In this document: positions 37,001-48,904 of the stretch, piece after piece
Position numbering within the stretch: the first letter of the stretch is position 1
Layout: each line of letters begins with the position of its first letter
DNA from: Diphasiastrum complanatum
Lineage: Eukaryota; Streptophyta; Lycopodiopsida; Lycopodiales; Lycopodiaceae
DNA: 64,000 nucleotides
Direction of reading: 5' to 3'
Assembly: GCA_029204225.1 (NCBI GenBank)
Contig: MU831565.1
Coordinates: 1-64,000 of the forward strand
The notes under the pieces: generated by a model
The model's input: only the letters and a program-made list of their open reading frames with translations
What the model was told of the DNA's origin: nothing
The model's database searches: none
Position numbers and translations under genes: made by a program

Positions 37001-37529
37001 ATTTTTTGGCATACTTTTTGAAGGATCTAATTTGCACTTGAGAGCCTGCTCGGATTCAGATTTTGCAGGTGACAAGATGGATAGGAAGTCCATTAGTACA
37101 TTTGCAACATTTCTTTGTGGAGGAGTAATATCTTGGCTTTCCAAAAAGCAAGATACAATCTCACTATCTTCTTGTGAAGCCGAGTACAAGGCATTGACTT
37201 CAACAACCAAAGAGCTCCTATGTCTAAGAAGACTCTTGAAGGAACTACATGAGCTAGAGGCCGAGGAGATCCCTTAAATATTTTGTGACAATCAAGCTTC
37301 TCAACAAATTGCTTCAAATCCTATCTTCCATGCTAGAACAAAGCACATTGAGATAGCTCATCACTTTGTGAGGGAGAAGGTACAATCCAAGGAGGTGCAA
37401 CTACATCATGTACCATCATCCGAATGCATAACTGATATCTTAACCAAGCCATTGTCCAATGATCCATTTTTTAAGCTAAGATATGCTCTTGGAATTGTAG
37501 ATAGATATACATTAGATTTGCCAAGTTAG
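34076..37529 (+). pseudogene. copia gag-pol, multiply broken
   Basis: Starts MSSVGGYLMESSERL at 34076; Gag continues in three frames to the zinc knuckle CFFCGKKGHFASEC (near 34790) and protease IWCIDSGAGSHM (near 34955). Right after GSIPLW (about 35100) the sequence jumps to FVDDCTRFTWIELL, so the protease end and integrase zinc finger are deleted. The integrase core keeps CDIGGEYTSNKM and, in another frame, FWGEAITCANYLCNRLP. The catalytic-Glu context reads GVAERN here. The reverse transcriptase frame 36208-36864 has YVDD near 36565; the RNase H frame 36879-37277 includes SSCEAEYKAL. The end, ECITDILTKPL to LDLPS, stops at 37529. Confidence 0.88.
35781..35843 (+). repeat. 21-bp minisatellite, three copies, coding
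   Basis: GATCTTGACAAACCCGAGGA plus one base is repeated three times without loss of frame, giving DLDKPEE repeats in the linker between integrase and reverse transcriptase. Confidence 0.95.
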
Positions 37530-37542
37530 AAGCGAGGAGGAG

Positions 37543-38402
37543 TGTTGCAATTTATCACTTCTCACTTGACATTGGTTATTGTAAATATTGATCAAACATT
37601 AGAGTAATGTTGATGATCTGATTTCACACGTGTGGAGCCTGTTCCCACGTGTGAAAGGATGTACTTTCCATACTTGTATATATCTAAATTGATTTTGTAT
37701 CAATCTAGTTAGTGTGAACATGATATGACTAGTTTTTAGTCAAGTTGACTAGTCACCTAGAAATTAGCTTTTCCTTACATGTGCATGAGTAAATGCTCCC
37801 ACATGGCAAGTGGATGTTCACACATGTGTATAGAGTACTAGAAGATAAGAGTTGACCCTTTTCCTTAGATCCTATTTTGTAGGGAATATTCCTATATTCT
37901 AGGAGACTAGCTTTTTGGATTTTAGCCATATTCTAAAAGGTCAACTTTGGATAAGGATCAAGGATGGATAAATGGATAGATCTGAGTGATGTGGCACTCT
38001 TCACATGTGTGAAGACCTGTTGGACTATACCAGACTCGTGGGTGTACTTGATCCTTAAAAGGATCATCATATTGCTAAGAAGATTGATGAGACTTTTGCA
38101 TTCTACACTTTTGTGAGGTTTCTAGTCATTTGTCTTGTGATTTCTATGAGTGATTGCTATCTAGGATTATTGTACTTGTTGTTTCAGTTGCAGGCCATAC
38201 TGTGGATAGTACTCCACACATGTGAGGCCGCTCTCACTAATTAATGATGTGTTGATCCATTGCTCTTGCTTAAATCCAAGTGTAGTGAATCTAGATCAAG
38301 ATCTAATGTGTAGAACTTGATAGATCCATTGATTAAGCAACCAATAACTCTCTATGATTGTAAAGAACAATCATTATTTCCTAAAAACTGTAAAATTTAT
38401 CA
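37543..38402 (+). repeat. 3' LTR of the truncated copia element
   Basis: The start is set by the polypurine tract followed by TGTTGC, the end by homology to 33324-33488 and TCA. It contains CACACGTGTG at 37625-37634, CCCACGTGTG shortly after, and several ACATGTG variants that look like CpG-decayed forms. Confidence 0.75.
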
Positions 38403-39038
38403 ATAATGGCCTAGATGCACAATTTAAGCATGGTGTTTGTTCCATCCTTAAGAATGATGAATGCATAACAAAAGGATTTAAACAAGGTAGATTGTTTAAA
38501 TTATATGCTAATGTTTCAATGGAGAGTGTAAACATGAAAAAGGTGGATATCTCAAGTGTGGAGCTATGGCACAAAGGTTGGGCCACCCCAACGTCAAAGC
38601 TATGGAATCCATGTGTGCAAAGGAGCTTGCATTCGGCCTCCCCAAGAGCTTGGAAAAATGTGGAAAGCATTGTGAGGCTTGTAGCCTCTCAAAGGCTCAT
38701 AAGCTACCCTTTTCAAGATCTACACCAAGATCTAACACTCCTCTTGAAATCATACATTCGAATGTACATAGTTTCTCTCAAGCATCTAATGTTGGTGCTA
38801 ACTACTATGTAACCTCCATTGATGATCATTCTAGATATTGCTGGATGTATCTCTTGTCTAGCAAATCTATGGTGTATGATTCTTTTGTAAAGTTCAAAAC
38901 TTTGATAGAAAATCAACTTAGTACCAAGATCAAGGTATTAAGAAGTGATAATGGAGGAGAATATATCTCCAACAAGTTGATAGAGTTTTGTAGTTCTAAT
39001 GACATTAAGAGGGAGTTATCATGTCCATATACCCCTTA
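38403..39038 (+). pseudogene. Ty1-copia integrase fragment
   Basis: Begins in NNGLDAQFKHGVCSILKND directly after the LTR end, continues to the HHCC finger (LGHPNVKAMESM ... CEACSLSKAHKLPFSRS) after one frameshift near 38570. The core follows: FSQASNVGANYYVTSIDDHSRY and KVLRSDNGGEYISNKLIEFC. It ends at CPYTP-stop near 39038. The segment roughly corresponds to what is missing from the neighbouring copy at about 35100, but it is a different, abruptly ended piece. Confidence 0.85.
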
Positions 39039-39050
39039 ACAAAATGATGA

Positions 39051-39209
39051 AAATTGACCAACTAGCCACCTACTTGGCATGACCCTAGGAATGAGGCTAG
39101 CGTGTTTGTAAGTATTCATGATAGGGATTTGGTGTTGCCATTTTGCATCTGAGGTATAAGTTTTGAATATCTTGTACTTTTATGTACATTTAGTAATAAC
39201 TTAACTATT

Positions 39210-39245
<36 letters not shown>

Positions 39246-42200
39246 CACGGTTGTGCATGTTAGGCCATTCTTGGTACATTCTTTTGGATTGGAAATTGAA
39301 TTGTTGATTGTTAGGCCTTGTGCAAAATGTATGTTGCATGCCCTTGCAAGCTGTATTGGTAAATGTTTGTGTGTAATTGTGTTTAAGGACGATGTACATA
39401 TATGAGATTCTTTAGTGATTTTATAGACTAGAGTCTATGTGCTACAAATATTATTTGTTGCATATATATATATGTGGGTGCAAATATAATTTGTTGAGCA
39501 ATTCGTGGATTGAGGATTCAATTTATTGTTGATAGAGCTTGCACCTTGCCGACAACAGGAACTGTAATTGCCCACGACTAAAGGCAAACCCTACTTTAGT
39601 AAAAGATGTCAAGCTTTTGTGTAAAGAACAAATGCGTAAAGCACATATGTGCATCCTCCCTAATCAAGCACTACTCTTCCACTTTAGCCACATACTCATA
39701 ACAAACCTTTTGAGATTTTAGACCTATTCCCTTTCATTAGCACATCAAATTCAGATGTGAAGCCAACTGCGAAGTGGGATTCTAAGAAACATAACATGTG
39801 TTGATTATGCACGCGAAGTTGCTTGGTTTAGGTTTGTAACCTTATTATTGGGAACGTGCTATTTCAAACACTGGCCATTTTATCCTTTATAATTGACACA
39901 AGAGTTTCTTCTTGTAACCAACCACGTTATTAATCCGGTTTGGTCATTTCAAACTTTCACTTCCTTTCCTTTATTATGTCACCCTAGAAAAATTGTATAT
40001 GACCTCCATGTGACTCTCTAAACGATGTGACGCATTGACTGATATTCCTGCCAAAGTACGTGCAAATTCCACCTAAACCCACAAATTCAAGTATTTTAGA
40101 AAGTTTGTTGTCATAGCTTTATTCAACTGATAGAAAAAATTCATAATCCTATTTAAAAAGATCCACAAACCAAATAGGAACCCAAGCAACAAACAATAAC
40201 TAATAGCTTAGTATAGGAGATTCAAGAAGCTAGTCAACGATGACAAATGCATAGAAGAGATACGTAATTGGCTCAAATTACAAGGCCTAAAATCATTGTG
40301 CATGATCCTGCACTATAGCAATGGCAAACTCAACACGCAGTGTATCTAATTGTTTGGGATAGGTATCGCTTGGCATAATTTTAATATCGTTGGAACAACC
40401 TTCGTAAATGTGTTCCTGCATCAAATTAACTAAATTTTCATCAACATGCTTTCCATCCTTGGCTATTGTTTTCCATTCATCGACTGTACTAGGTTAAGAT
40501 GGTCTCAACAACTTTTGTGATCAATAATCATTCATGGATTAACATGTAACCACTTCGGTCATATGTAGCTCATTCTATCTATTATGGGATCACCTAGAGA
40601 ATGGGGTTCTCAAGCATGCAAGGTTGGCAACAACCTATAATTTGGGCATGGTAGCTTCTAGAATTTTTTAATGTATGTGGAAGATGTTCCCCTTTGTCGT
40701 CATCGTGTGAATTACTCATTTTTTATATTTTTAGGCATTTTAGTACTCGTTCTCTCTATTTAGGTATTTTAATCTATATGTTTTATGCAATTTAATCGTT
40801 AATTATTATTGTTCAAACAATCAAAAAATAAATTTCATGCTCTCCTTCAAATGATATTGAATGCTAGTGAATTTATAGATTGTGAATTCTCTAATATTGA
40901 AAACCGTAAAGGTGATGATAGAACCACGTACATTAGAAATTCCTTTGGTTCAATAATCAAATTGTAGAGTCCTTGAAGGAATTGCCAATATTGTATTAAA
41001 TTTGGAAGAATTCAAATAATCTTATGATATATTGACTGATGTTTTGGACAATGTCCTCCAAAAAAAAAAAAAAAACCATAAAAAAATCTCATTAGAGAAT
41101 GCTACTACGAATGAGCTTGATTGGGAAAAATCAAGTTGTGAATTGTGGAATGGTTTTCCATGAATGAAAAAGTTGATGGGTATTTACCTATAATCCCATC
41201 TCCTTTCATAATACATGATAGCTTGGCCTTGTGCTAAGAGTCCTGGCAACAATATTGAGACATAATGACCATCATCAATGATGGTTGCATCACTAAAATA
41301 TTCCCTATAGAAAGAAGCTTGGGTCTGGGGATCTTACAATCCATAGGCCCTTGCTAGGGCATGGTTTACACAATCTATATGACCCACATCTCGAACCGTC
41401 TACCTCAACGCACAATGTACATATCTTAGATTGCAATCAATCATTGTAGCGGTTGAATAGATTTTCCCATCTATCCTTGTCCTGTAAGAATACAATCTTG
41501 TTTTCCCTATTCTTTTTTATGCATAAAAGCAAGCAACCCATACTCAAGAAGGGTGGAGTGAAACCCAATGGCAAGTATTATAAACTCAACATGTAGAGTT
41601 ATACTGCCCATGTGAAACCCAAATTCATAAGCTTTAAGAAAAAATTCTATTATATCAGCAATCAAATACCATTCAATGCAAAGTGAGCTTATAATTGAGG
41701 AGTTGTGGAGGAGTTCTTGTAGAAAATTCAAACAATTAACAATAACTAGTACGCGATCATTGCAAGAACAAATCTATAGTAGCTGATTTCTTCAATTTGC
41801 AAATGTAGTTCTGAGAATAAATTGGTTCAAAAGAAGATGACCTAGTAAAATTACATTTAAGGCATTCAATAGCTTTCTTCCTTTGTGATGAAGTTCGTAA
41901 CAAGCTGTGAATTCAACAACTAGCTGATTCTCTATACCCAATCATCATACAATTGTAGATTCATATTAATGTAATAAATTCAAAATAACAATATAGCATG
42001 TAATTGGCAGTGTCTTCATGTCAAAACATGATTCGAAACCAACAGCTATAATAAAATCATGTGCTATTATGCCATAAACAAAACTAGCGTCGTGAGAACA
42101 TGACCTTAAACTCATGACAATCATGAAAAAGCTCAAATCACACTACCTACTTCTAGTGATTGTCAAGAAATTTACTACGGAAAATGTTAATTCATTAAGA

Positions 42201-43176
42201 ATGCATAAACACAAAGAGAATACAAGATGATGCACAAGATAACCAAAATTAGCAAATATGAGATGCAATGACTAGAAATAGAGCTTTCGATCATTCAAGC
42301 ACAATGAATCTCCAAAAAGACCCGCACATCAATGATTACAGATTTGGCTTTTAGCAGCAGAAGACTTGCACAAAATCAACACTAGAGGAGCTCATCTCTT
42401 GCTACAAACCTATTTTATTCCTGTGAACCCTACAAATAAACGTGAAAGCCGCTCATGAATCACTAGTTATAGCCCATAACAACAAATGAAACAAAATAAA
42501 AGGTAATTGAAAGCCTCACGAATCCAGAAGATACCAAATTCTAGAAGCGAAAAGAGCACTATACATGCCTCCAAAGCTCCACTACATAATCTGCACCAAC
42601 CTTATAGCAACTATGAAGAAGCTCAAATTGCACTACCTACTTCTGGTGATGGTGAAGAAATCTACTACACAAACTCTTCATTCATTAAGAAATCATAAAC
42701 ACACAGAGACTACAAAATGATACAAAAGATAATAACAAATAGCAAATACAAGATGCAAGAACTGAAAATACAGCTTGCTTTTGCTTGATTAGCTATCATT
42801 TGAGCACGATCATCAAACCATGTCCAAAAAAAGACGTCTTGAGACAATTTGATCATAAACATAGCAAAAAATAAAATCTCGTATGCAAATAAGATTCTGG
42901 CACTCGTTCACCCTTTTTGTTATAAAAGTACCACGTTCATACATAACAAGATATTGTAAGTCCTTGCCTAGGTAAATGCTTGCCAAAGTTGCTTGACTTC
43001 TACATTTCAATGGTTGGCAATACAAAGAATGGCTGAGGAGTTTACATAATCGTCAGAGAGTTGATTTCTATGACCTGCAAAACAACAGTCTTTCTGGTTG
43101 GTCTCCTGCCATGTTGTGAAGCCAGCTGGGATATATCTTGACCGTTGCTCAACAATAAAAACTGACCAGAGTCCCT
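39051..43176. other. intergenic stretch, no gene seen
   Basis: AT-rich. Contains a GT microsatellite (about 39213-39242) and a diverged 165-bp direct repeat (42122-42287 and 42612-42777). None of the short ORFs has a recognisable domain. Confidence 0.5.
42122..42777. repeat. diverged direct repeat, two copies of about 165 bp
   Basis: Copy 1 (42122-42287) and copy 2 (42612-42777) share GCTCAAAT..CACTACCTACTTCT, TTCATTAAGAA.GCATAAACACA-like and GATGCAA.ACT.AAAATA blocks in the same order. They differ by many substitutions and small indels. Confidence 0.75.
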
Positions 43177-44060
43177 TCATAATTGTCTTCTTTGGAAGTT
43201 CAAGAATTTGATGGAGAAAGTGATAACAAAAGCAAAGAGCACCAGCAGACCCACATGCACAGTAGCCACAATACCAAGGAAGTCACGACGAAAGTAAAAA
43301 TAGTCTACCAAAAATTGCTTCACTGTTTTATTAGCTTGGTCTGGGATATGAAGGGTTGTGCCGATGTCTCCCAGGTGGCAAGTAATGAGTCCATATAGAG
43401 TCCAGGATACTGGCGTAGCCCATAAGTACCATCTCCACCAGATGGGAATATGCTGCAACACCGACATTTAGTCAAGGCAAGCAGAAAACACCGGGTCAAG
43501 TTGGTCGTTGGGTGTAAAAGCCACCCTCATCATTCCATAGAATGTCAAGTACAGTAATGTGAAATACATGAAGAAGAGAAACCAAAAGAATTTTGCAGCC
43601 GTCCACTCAAATTTGACCATCGAGTACACAATCACTCCATAAATTATTGCCTCACAAAAAACATATGGTATCTCAATAAGGACTGCAACAAAAACATTGT
43701 TGTTGCATCAGACTATAGCAGCTGGAACATTGAAAGTATCTGGCTGTTATAGTTAAAAATGAGCCCATCTACTTGTGTTCCTAACTGCAGCAATATGTCT
43801 AGTTTTGAAACAAGGTCAAACGCGACTTGCTTGTGCAAATGAATAAGGAAAAGTAAAGTACATCCTAGTTGAGCTTTCACGGCAGTATACAATATGCTCA
43901 ACAGAGATTGCTGGTTGCATTGTTGAGTTGTTTCCACCAAGGAAAAGCACGGAGGCCTATAGAGATCCCATTAGATTGAACAGATCCTGCTGGGTAGTCC
44001 TGTAGAATTGACGGTTGTCTAGGATTAGAAACATGGAGGTATAAATCAGTATCCTACTCT
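43177..44060 (-). pseudogene. PDR-type ABCG transporter, C-terminal membrane domain remnant
   Basis: Minus-strand blocks in family order: RTTQQDLFNLMGSL-stop-ASVLFLGG (near 43960-44020), MQPAISVEHIVYCRES (near 43890), IEIPYVFCEAIIYGVIVYSM and FEWTAAKFFWFLFFMYFTLLYLTFYGMM (43530-43690), and IPIWWRWYLWATPVSWTLYGLI to IKFLNFQRRQL (43177-43455). These match the second transmembrane half and C-terminus of full-size plant ABCG pumps, which export terpenoids, hormones or cuticular lipids at the plasma membrane. A stop replaces the Tyr of GSLYA. The stretch of about 25 residues expected before IPIWWRW (the WNLFSGF region) is missing, and no nucleotide-binding domains are present. It is a pseudogene piece rather than a working gene. 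Confidence 0.85.
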
Positions 44061-45436
44061 TCTCTATATAATACCAATGGTAAATCCGCTTCAATATCTG
44101 TGAAAGTGTAATTCACAGTGAGGTCTTGTACAACAATGACTATTTTCTTTAAATTCACACTTCTTATCCTCTAGTTCCTTAGCATTTCCTGCAAACATCA
44201 AGATTATATTATAAGAGATCGTACACGGCGTAGAATCTGATTTTTGATTCATCAAACTTTGTGATTACATCAGAAGGGTCTTTCTTCTACGGTCTCGTCT
44301 TCAAGCCCCGATGGCTTTTATAGGACACACATCAAACATGTCCGAATAGCTCTTCCTAGGCTTAGCAAGGTTTGGATCAATGACGTTATCAGAACAAGGA
44401 GACGGACGAAAACCAGTTTATCTTCAGGCTCTGATTCAAATTCTCTGTTGTTTGCAAATGGAAAAGTTGCAGCAACACTGAGCCTCTTCAGCCAAAAAAA
44501 AGGTAATGACTCTAGATCTGCAATATTCTTTCAAAATTATAATGAACAAAATCCCAGATAAGTCGATTGCTGGAAGTGAAGCCAAGGACTATCTCTGAAA
44601 TTTGATAATCAAAATTACTAGCTTCAAAATAAAAAATTATGCCGCTAATCTTCCCGACCTTTTGATGCCCAAAGCTTGAAGCTTCACGTTGAGGCATGTT
44701 TTGGCAAAAACCTTCCGGAAGGCTCCTCTTCACACCACAACACAATTTCTACTTCACGTCCAATCTAAATAGCATGTATGCATGCGAGAAGCCACGAAGA
44801 TACGCACACGCAATAGGCACCCCAACCCCAGCACACGCAAAATTATCCATTTAAAAACATTTCAAATATTCTCCCTAAATCAATGAAAATTTCAAAAATT
44901 AATTTGGGACACAGGCACAATGATTGATATGATTACAAAGGACCCTACATGTAAGGCAAGGGCCCAAAAACTTAAATCTCAAAATTGCTCCTGCTTTTCA
45001 ATTCGCAAGTGGTTTAATATTATGTAATGTAACTCAAATAAAATACTCGTGCTCATTTTATTTCTCACATCTGCTCTGCTTTACTTCGCGTTGCCTCACT
45101 CCTCTGCTGTCCTCTCCCCTCGCCTCGCATCATCATCGTCGGGAATCGGAGCGGAGCTGAATATCGTTTGGATCAAGCCACAGACAAAGAGGAGAACATA
45201 CCCTCCCTCACCAAGCCATATCATCATCGTCATCAGATACATTTCTTTAAGTAGCCATCCATTTTTTCTCCTGCTGCTGCTGCTGGAGTCAAGCGGATGA
45301 AACTTTATTTCAGGTGGCAGGGATACAAGTCTGCCTGTTGGTGGGTAAGTAATCAGCTCACTTCGCCTGCTGCTTCTCTCTATATCGGTACAGACAGATA
45401 GACAATATACTCTTATCAAGAAGAAGCACTGCAATC
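44061..45436. other. upstream region of the 377-codon ORF, no other gene seen
   Basis: 44061-45000 has no recognisable coding sequence. From about 45050 the base composition rises toward that of a transcribed leader (CT-rich, GCTGCTGCTG near 45270). TTATTTCAG at about 45306-45314 and GTAAGT at about 45343 could be acceptor and donor of short 5' UTR introns. No TATA box is certain. Confidence 0.4.
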
Positions 45437-46570
45437 ATGTGTACATCCACATCCACACCCATCATGCAAATTGATGTGTCAACAGTACTCAAGAAAAATT
45501 CAGATCCTATGATTGTCGGACAGGTTAAAGAGCAAGAGTTTAGCATGATTGAGAATATGTCTGGCAAAGCCCCTTGTCCTGACTGCGATCAGGAGGTGTA
45601 TGTGAAGCAAAAGCATGCAACAGGAAAACAGGAAAACCCTAGAGGTTCGCATGCAGAGCTGATGGACTTCAATCTTCAAGCTCGATTGCATGAAAATCAA
45701 AGCTCATCTGGATTGTCACCAAGAGGCAATAGCAATTTTTCTTATACACAACTCATTTTCAATGGCAAAAATGACACAAATCCTCCTGATGAATGTAGCT
45801 GCAATATGGATGGTAGCCTCAGAGGCCGGCCTGTCCACAAAGCTGATAGTCTTCTCGGTCCGGAAAAGAAAAGGGTTCCACATCACCTGGTTTTAGATCC
45901 CGCATCTAAAATATCAAGGTGCAATGCAGAGAAGACGAATTTCTTGGACGAATTGGCTTTCCGCGGTACGGCTACATCAGAGCAGAAAGATGATAAGAAG
46001 TCTAGCACAGAATGCAGCTGCAATGTGGATATTGGTGGCAATAAGGGACACGCTTCCTTGAGATCAGAATTACTCTCCGCCAAAATCCCAAAAGGGGATT
46101 CTTCTAATTTATTTAACCTGCATGCAGTTACATCCAACTTAAAAAACTGCAAGAACTTGAAACGCAGTAAGAGTGGCAGCTGGAGCAGCAGCGACGCAGA
46201 GAGCAAGAGATGTAAGCATACTGTTGGTAAGACATACATCATTAATCTCATCACTGGAGCTTGTGATGAAATAAGGGATGCTGAGGCGACCACAGTATCA
46301 AACCTCGCTAAAGCAAAACAGCGCCTTCAAACTTCTTTCGGCACTTGTTCTTCAGAATCTACAAAAATCTTGGGGCATGGTCATCATCATGCGTTGAACA
46401 GTATCATGCAGCTGCCAATATTGAATTCGCTTCCGGATGGCGTCGGCAGCAATCTGTATAAGAAGAATGATAGCTTCACTGGTTCTCCCTGTTGTTCTTC
46501 TTCTTCTGCAGCAGCAGCAGCTGCGAACACACCATATGAACATTGTTATGGAGGATGGCTCTCAGGGTGA
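45437..46570 (+). CDS. uncharacterised protein, 377 aa
   Basis: A single open frame from ATG at 45437 to TGA, the longest intact non-transposon ORF in the window besides the lipase exon. I do not recognise a family. Visible features: a CPDC pair at 47-50; two similar short motifs ECSCNMD (119-125) and ECSCNVD (192-198) set about 73 residues apart, as in an internal duplication; a basic, Ser-rich stretch LKRSKSGSWSSSDAESKRCK (241-260) that could be a nuclear localisation signal; GHGHHH at 313-318; an Ala run (358-363); and a Cys-containing end. There is no signal peptide or membrane segment. It is mostly hydrophilic and likely disordered. Possible 5' UTR introns lie upstream. It may be a lineage-specific plant gene. 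Confidence 0.6.
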   Translation: MCTSTSTPIMQIDVSTVLKKNSDPMIVGQVKEQEFSMIENMSGKAPCPDCDQEVYVKQKHATGKQENPRGSHAELMDFNLQARLHENQSSSGLSPRGNSNFSYTQLIFNGKNDTNPPDECSCNMDGSLRGRPVHKADSLLGPEKKRVPHHLVLDPASKISRCNAEKTNFLDELAFRGTATSEQKDDKKSSTECSCNVDIGGNKGHASLRSELLSAKIPKGDSSNLFNLHAVTSNLKNCKNLKRSKSGSWSSSDAESKRCKHTVGKTYIINLITGACDEIRDAEATTVSNLAKAKQRLQTSFGTCSSESTKILGHGHHHALNSIMQLPILNSLPDGVGSNLYKKNDSFTGSPCCSSSSAAAAAANTPYEHCYGGWLSG

Positions 46571-47482
46571 AAGGCAATGTAGTACCTTACCACCATCATC
46601 ATAGGTGGCAATTTTTGGAAATTGAGCTCAGCTCATGTTTTTTTTCAATGCAAGGAGCTTTGGTGTGAAGTCTGACTCTCAAAGTGTAAGGATGTGAGTT
46701 TTAGATGCATAAAGAGCTCACATGTAAACACTTGTCAAAGTGCACAGGTGCTTGTAACAAACATCATACACAAAAAGTACAACTTATGCAATAACATCAC
46801 ATCATTCATTCATTCACACTATGCTTTGTCATTCATTCATTCACACATGCAAAGCATAGCTGAGGACCTCTCCCCTTTTGCATTTCAGTATCCACAACCG
46901 TTTGTTGGTTTCATAACAAATCTTACAAAAAAATTTCTTTCAAATCTAAATTTTTGAATTTTAATAACTAAAAGAAAACTCTTTTAAATATGCCAATGCC
47001 ATTACTAGGTGCGGTAGCCTCTAGGTAATACAACCGTTATACTAAAAGTTCCATGTGGCATCTAGTGATGAAGATCAACAAGCCTAGGTCATCAATTATA
47101 GAGAGAGATTGATTGACTTTCTAATCCAAAAGAGCGATTGCATTCAACAGAGGCAACATTTCTCATAAAAAATAATGATTAGTTTCACTAACATAAAATG
47201 ACCAATAAAGGTTCATTTCTAAGAATCAAACGCTAAAAACAGATGGAAGTGCAATAAAATCGTGGATTGTGACTATAGAAATGTAAACTTATCATTGAAC
47301 TCAATAGTGTGATGCTGGCAGAAGCGATTGTAAACTTCCTTGAAAGTAACAGAGCTTGAAAACCATCCATAGTTATCAAATATCAGCTAAAATATACTAG
47401 AAAAAAGTGGACGAAAACTCCTATTGCTAAGTGAAGTATCATACCAACAATTTGTGTGGCTTTGGTGCATTAACAATAGGTC

Positions 47483-47515
<33 letters not shown>

Positions 47516-47554
47516 ACTAATTGATATATGCACTAAACACTTTTTAGAGAGTTA
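46571..47554. other. 3' flank of the 377-codon ORF, no gene seen
   Basis: Contains ATTCATTCATTCACAC in two copies (about 46803 and 46829), a 9-bp inverted repeat TATGCTTTG/CAAAGCATA around the second one, and a GT microsatellite (47489-47515). No coding sequence was recognised. Confidence 0.5.
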
Positions 47555-48660
47555 TGCAAACATCATTCAAAGAATATTTGAATAAATTCTTGAAGATCTG
47601 CTTGAATGATCTTTGTATTCAGGGTCTTGATGATGAGCATTTATCTCATTTAGAAATTTTTTTTCTCAATGTCACAAATTTTAAATACCCTGAAACTCTG
47701 AAAAGTGTCGAATTTGGATTGCACATGGTCTAATTTCGGGCCTCGATATGGTATAGCAATTGATTTATCAAAAGTGCAGATAATCATGGTCTTCCACCAC
47801 CAAGGATGGTCCGAGAGGTATACATCTTTATGGGACATGCCAACTATTATAGGACATTCATTTGTTGATTGCGGAATTGGCATGTCATATATAAACTTAC
47901 AATCATTTCACTTTGGATAGAAAAACCTTTGGAAGCCTCCCAAAAGCTGAAGGATGCACTAATTTCAAAACCCATCTTATGATCAACAAATTGGATGATT
48001 AAATTTCATGTGCCGCTAAAAATTGGATCAAAGTATGTTATAGGAGATGTACTGACCCAACCAAGTGAATATAAGAAGGATTCTTCTGTCAGATTTTCCA
48101 TTTGACAATTGATTGATGCGAAAGTCAACTATTTCAAAACTAAACAAGAAGCCTTGGCAATGGTCTTTCTAGTAACAAAATTCCATCATTATATCATGGA
48201 AACAAATTTTGCTTTCTATATAGATCATCAATCCTTATTGTATTTGGTTAATAGGACTTGCAATACGAGAAGAATCATTAGGTGGTTGTTTGAATTTCGA
48301 CTAGTAGTATGTAAGGGAAAGCAACATCATATGGTTGATTATGTGTTGCAAATCAAATCATCTCCGAAGAATTAAAATATTGATGATGAGTTACCAAATG
48401 TAGCTATATTTTATGTGGATGCAGTATTTGATTGGACAATAAATAATCTTGAAAATTTAATTCATGGACAAGCTAATTTGAATTTACTAAAGGCACAACA
48501 ATGAAAATTAATTATCAAGAAAATGCCATACCAATTTATTGCAAGCCAGCTTTATTAAAGAAGAATGGGTAACAATTTGAGAAAAATGTGTACCGCTTCA
48601 TGAAAAAAATCAAATAGTCTCATTTTGCATGAAGCTATGGGAAGAGGTCATTTTGAAAAT
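47555..48660 (+). pseudogene. Ty3-gypsy reverse transcriptase/RNase H remnant
   Basis: The blocks run parallel to the better copy at 50.8-51.9 kb: FKEYLNKFLKICLNDL (the YLDD motif decayed to CLND), RIWIAHGLISG, then SQKLKDALISKPI, IGDVLTQPSEYKKD, and RNase H KQEALAMVFLVTKFHHYIM with IDHQSLLYLVNRTCNT (48109-48375). After that come ELPNVAIFYVDAV and ANLNLLKAQQ before the integrase finger. Stops and frame changes are frequent. It is truncated on both sides; no LTR was assigned. Confidence 0.8.
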
Positions 48661-48904
48661 CGTAAAAGCTATCTATCTTAAGTTTGGGGGGTCGTATGCC
48701 AAATTTACCCCTTGTATATATGTAAGTAGGTGATTATGCCAAAATTAGCTTTGGATTAGCTCGAGGTAGTGTAGGCCTTTGACACTTGGCTTGATGGTAG
48801 AGGGCTAGCCTACATTTCATCTCATGTTGTAATATTGTCAAAAGAGAGAGATGCATAGAAATGGTCAATCCAATTAAGAACTGTAAATAGTTCGTAGTAT
48901 AACT

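Larger units (their letters stand above)
33324..38402 (+). mobile_element. Ty1-copia element with 5'-truncated LTR
   Basis: Only the last 165 bases of the 5' LTR remain (33324-33488; they match 38239-38402). The primer-binding site TGGTATCATAGC follows at 33489. A leader (33489-34075, with CACACGTGTG at 33651-33660), gag, protease, integrase, reverse transcriptase and RNase H come next. A polypurine tract (GCGAGGAGGAG) precedes the 3' LTR, inferred as 37543-38402 (TGTTGCAAT...TTATCA). The coding part has several frameshifts, stops and a deletion. It is related to the minus-strand element at 14.6-20.7 kb. Confidence 0.85.
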
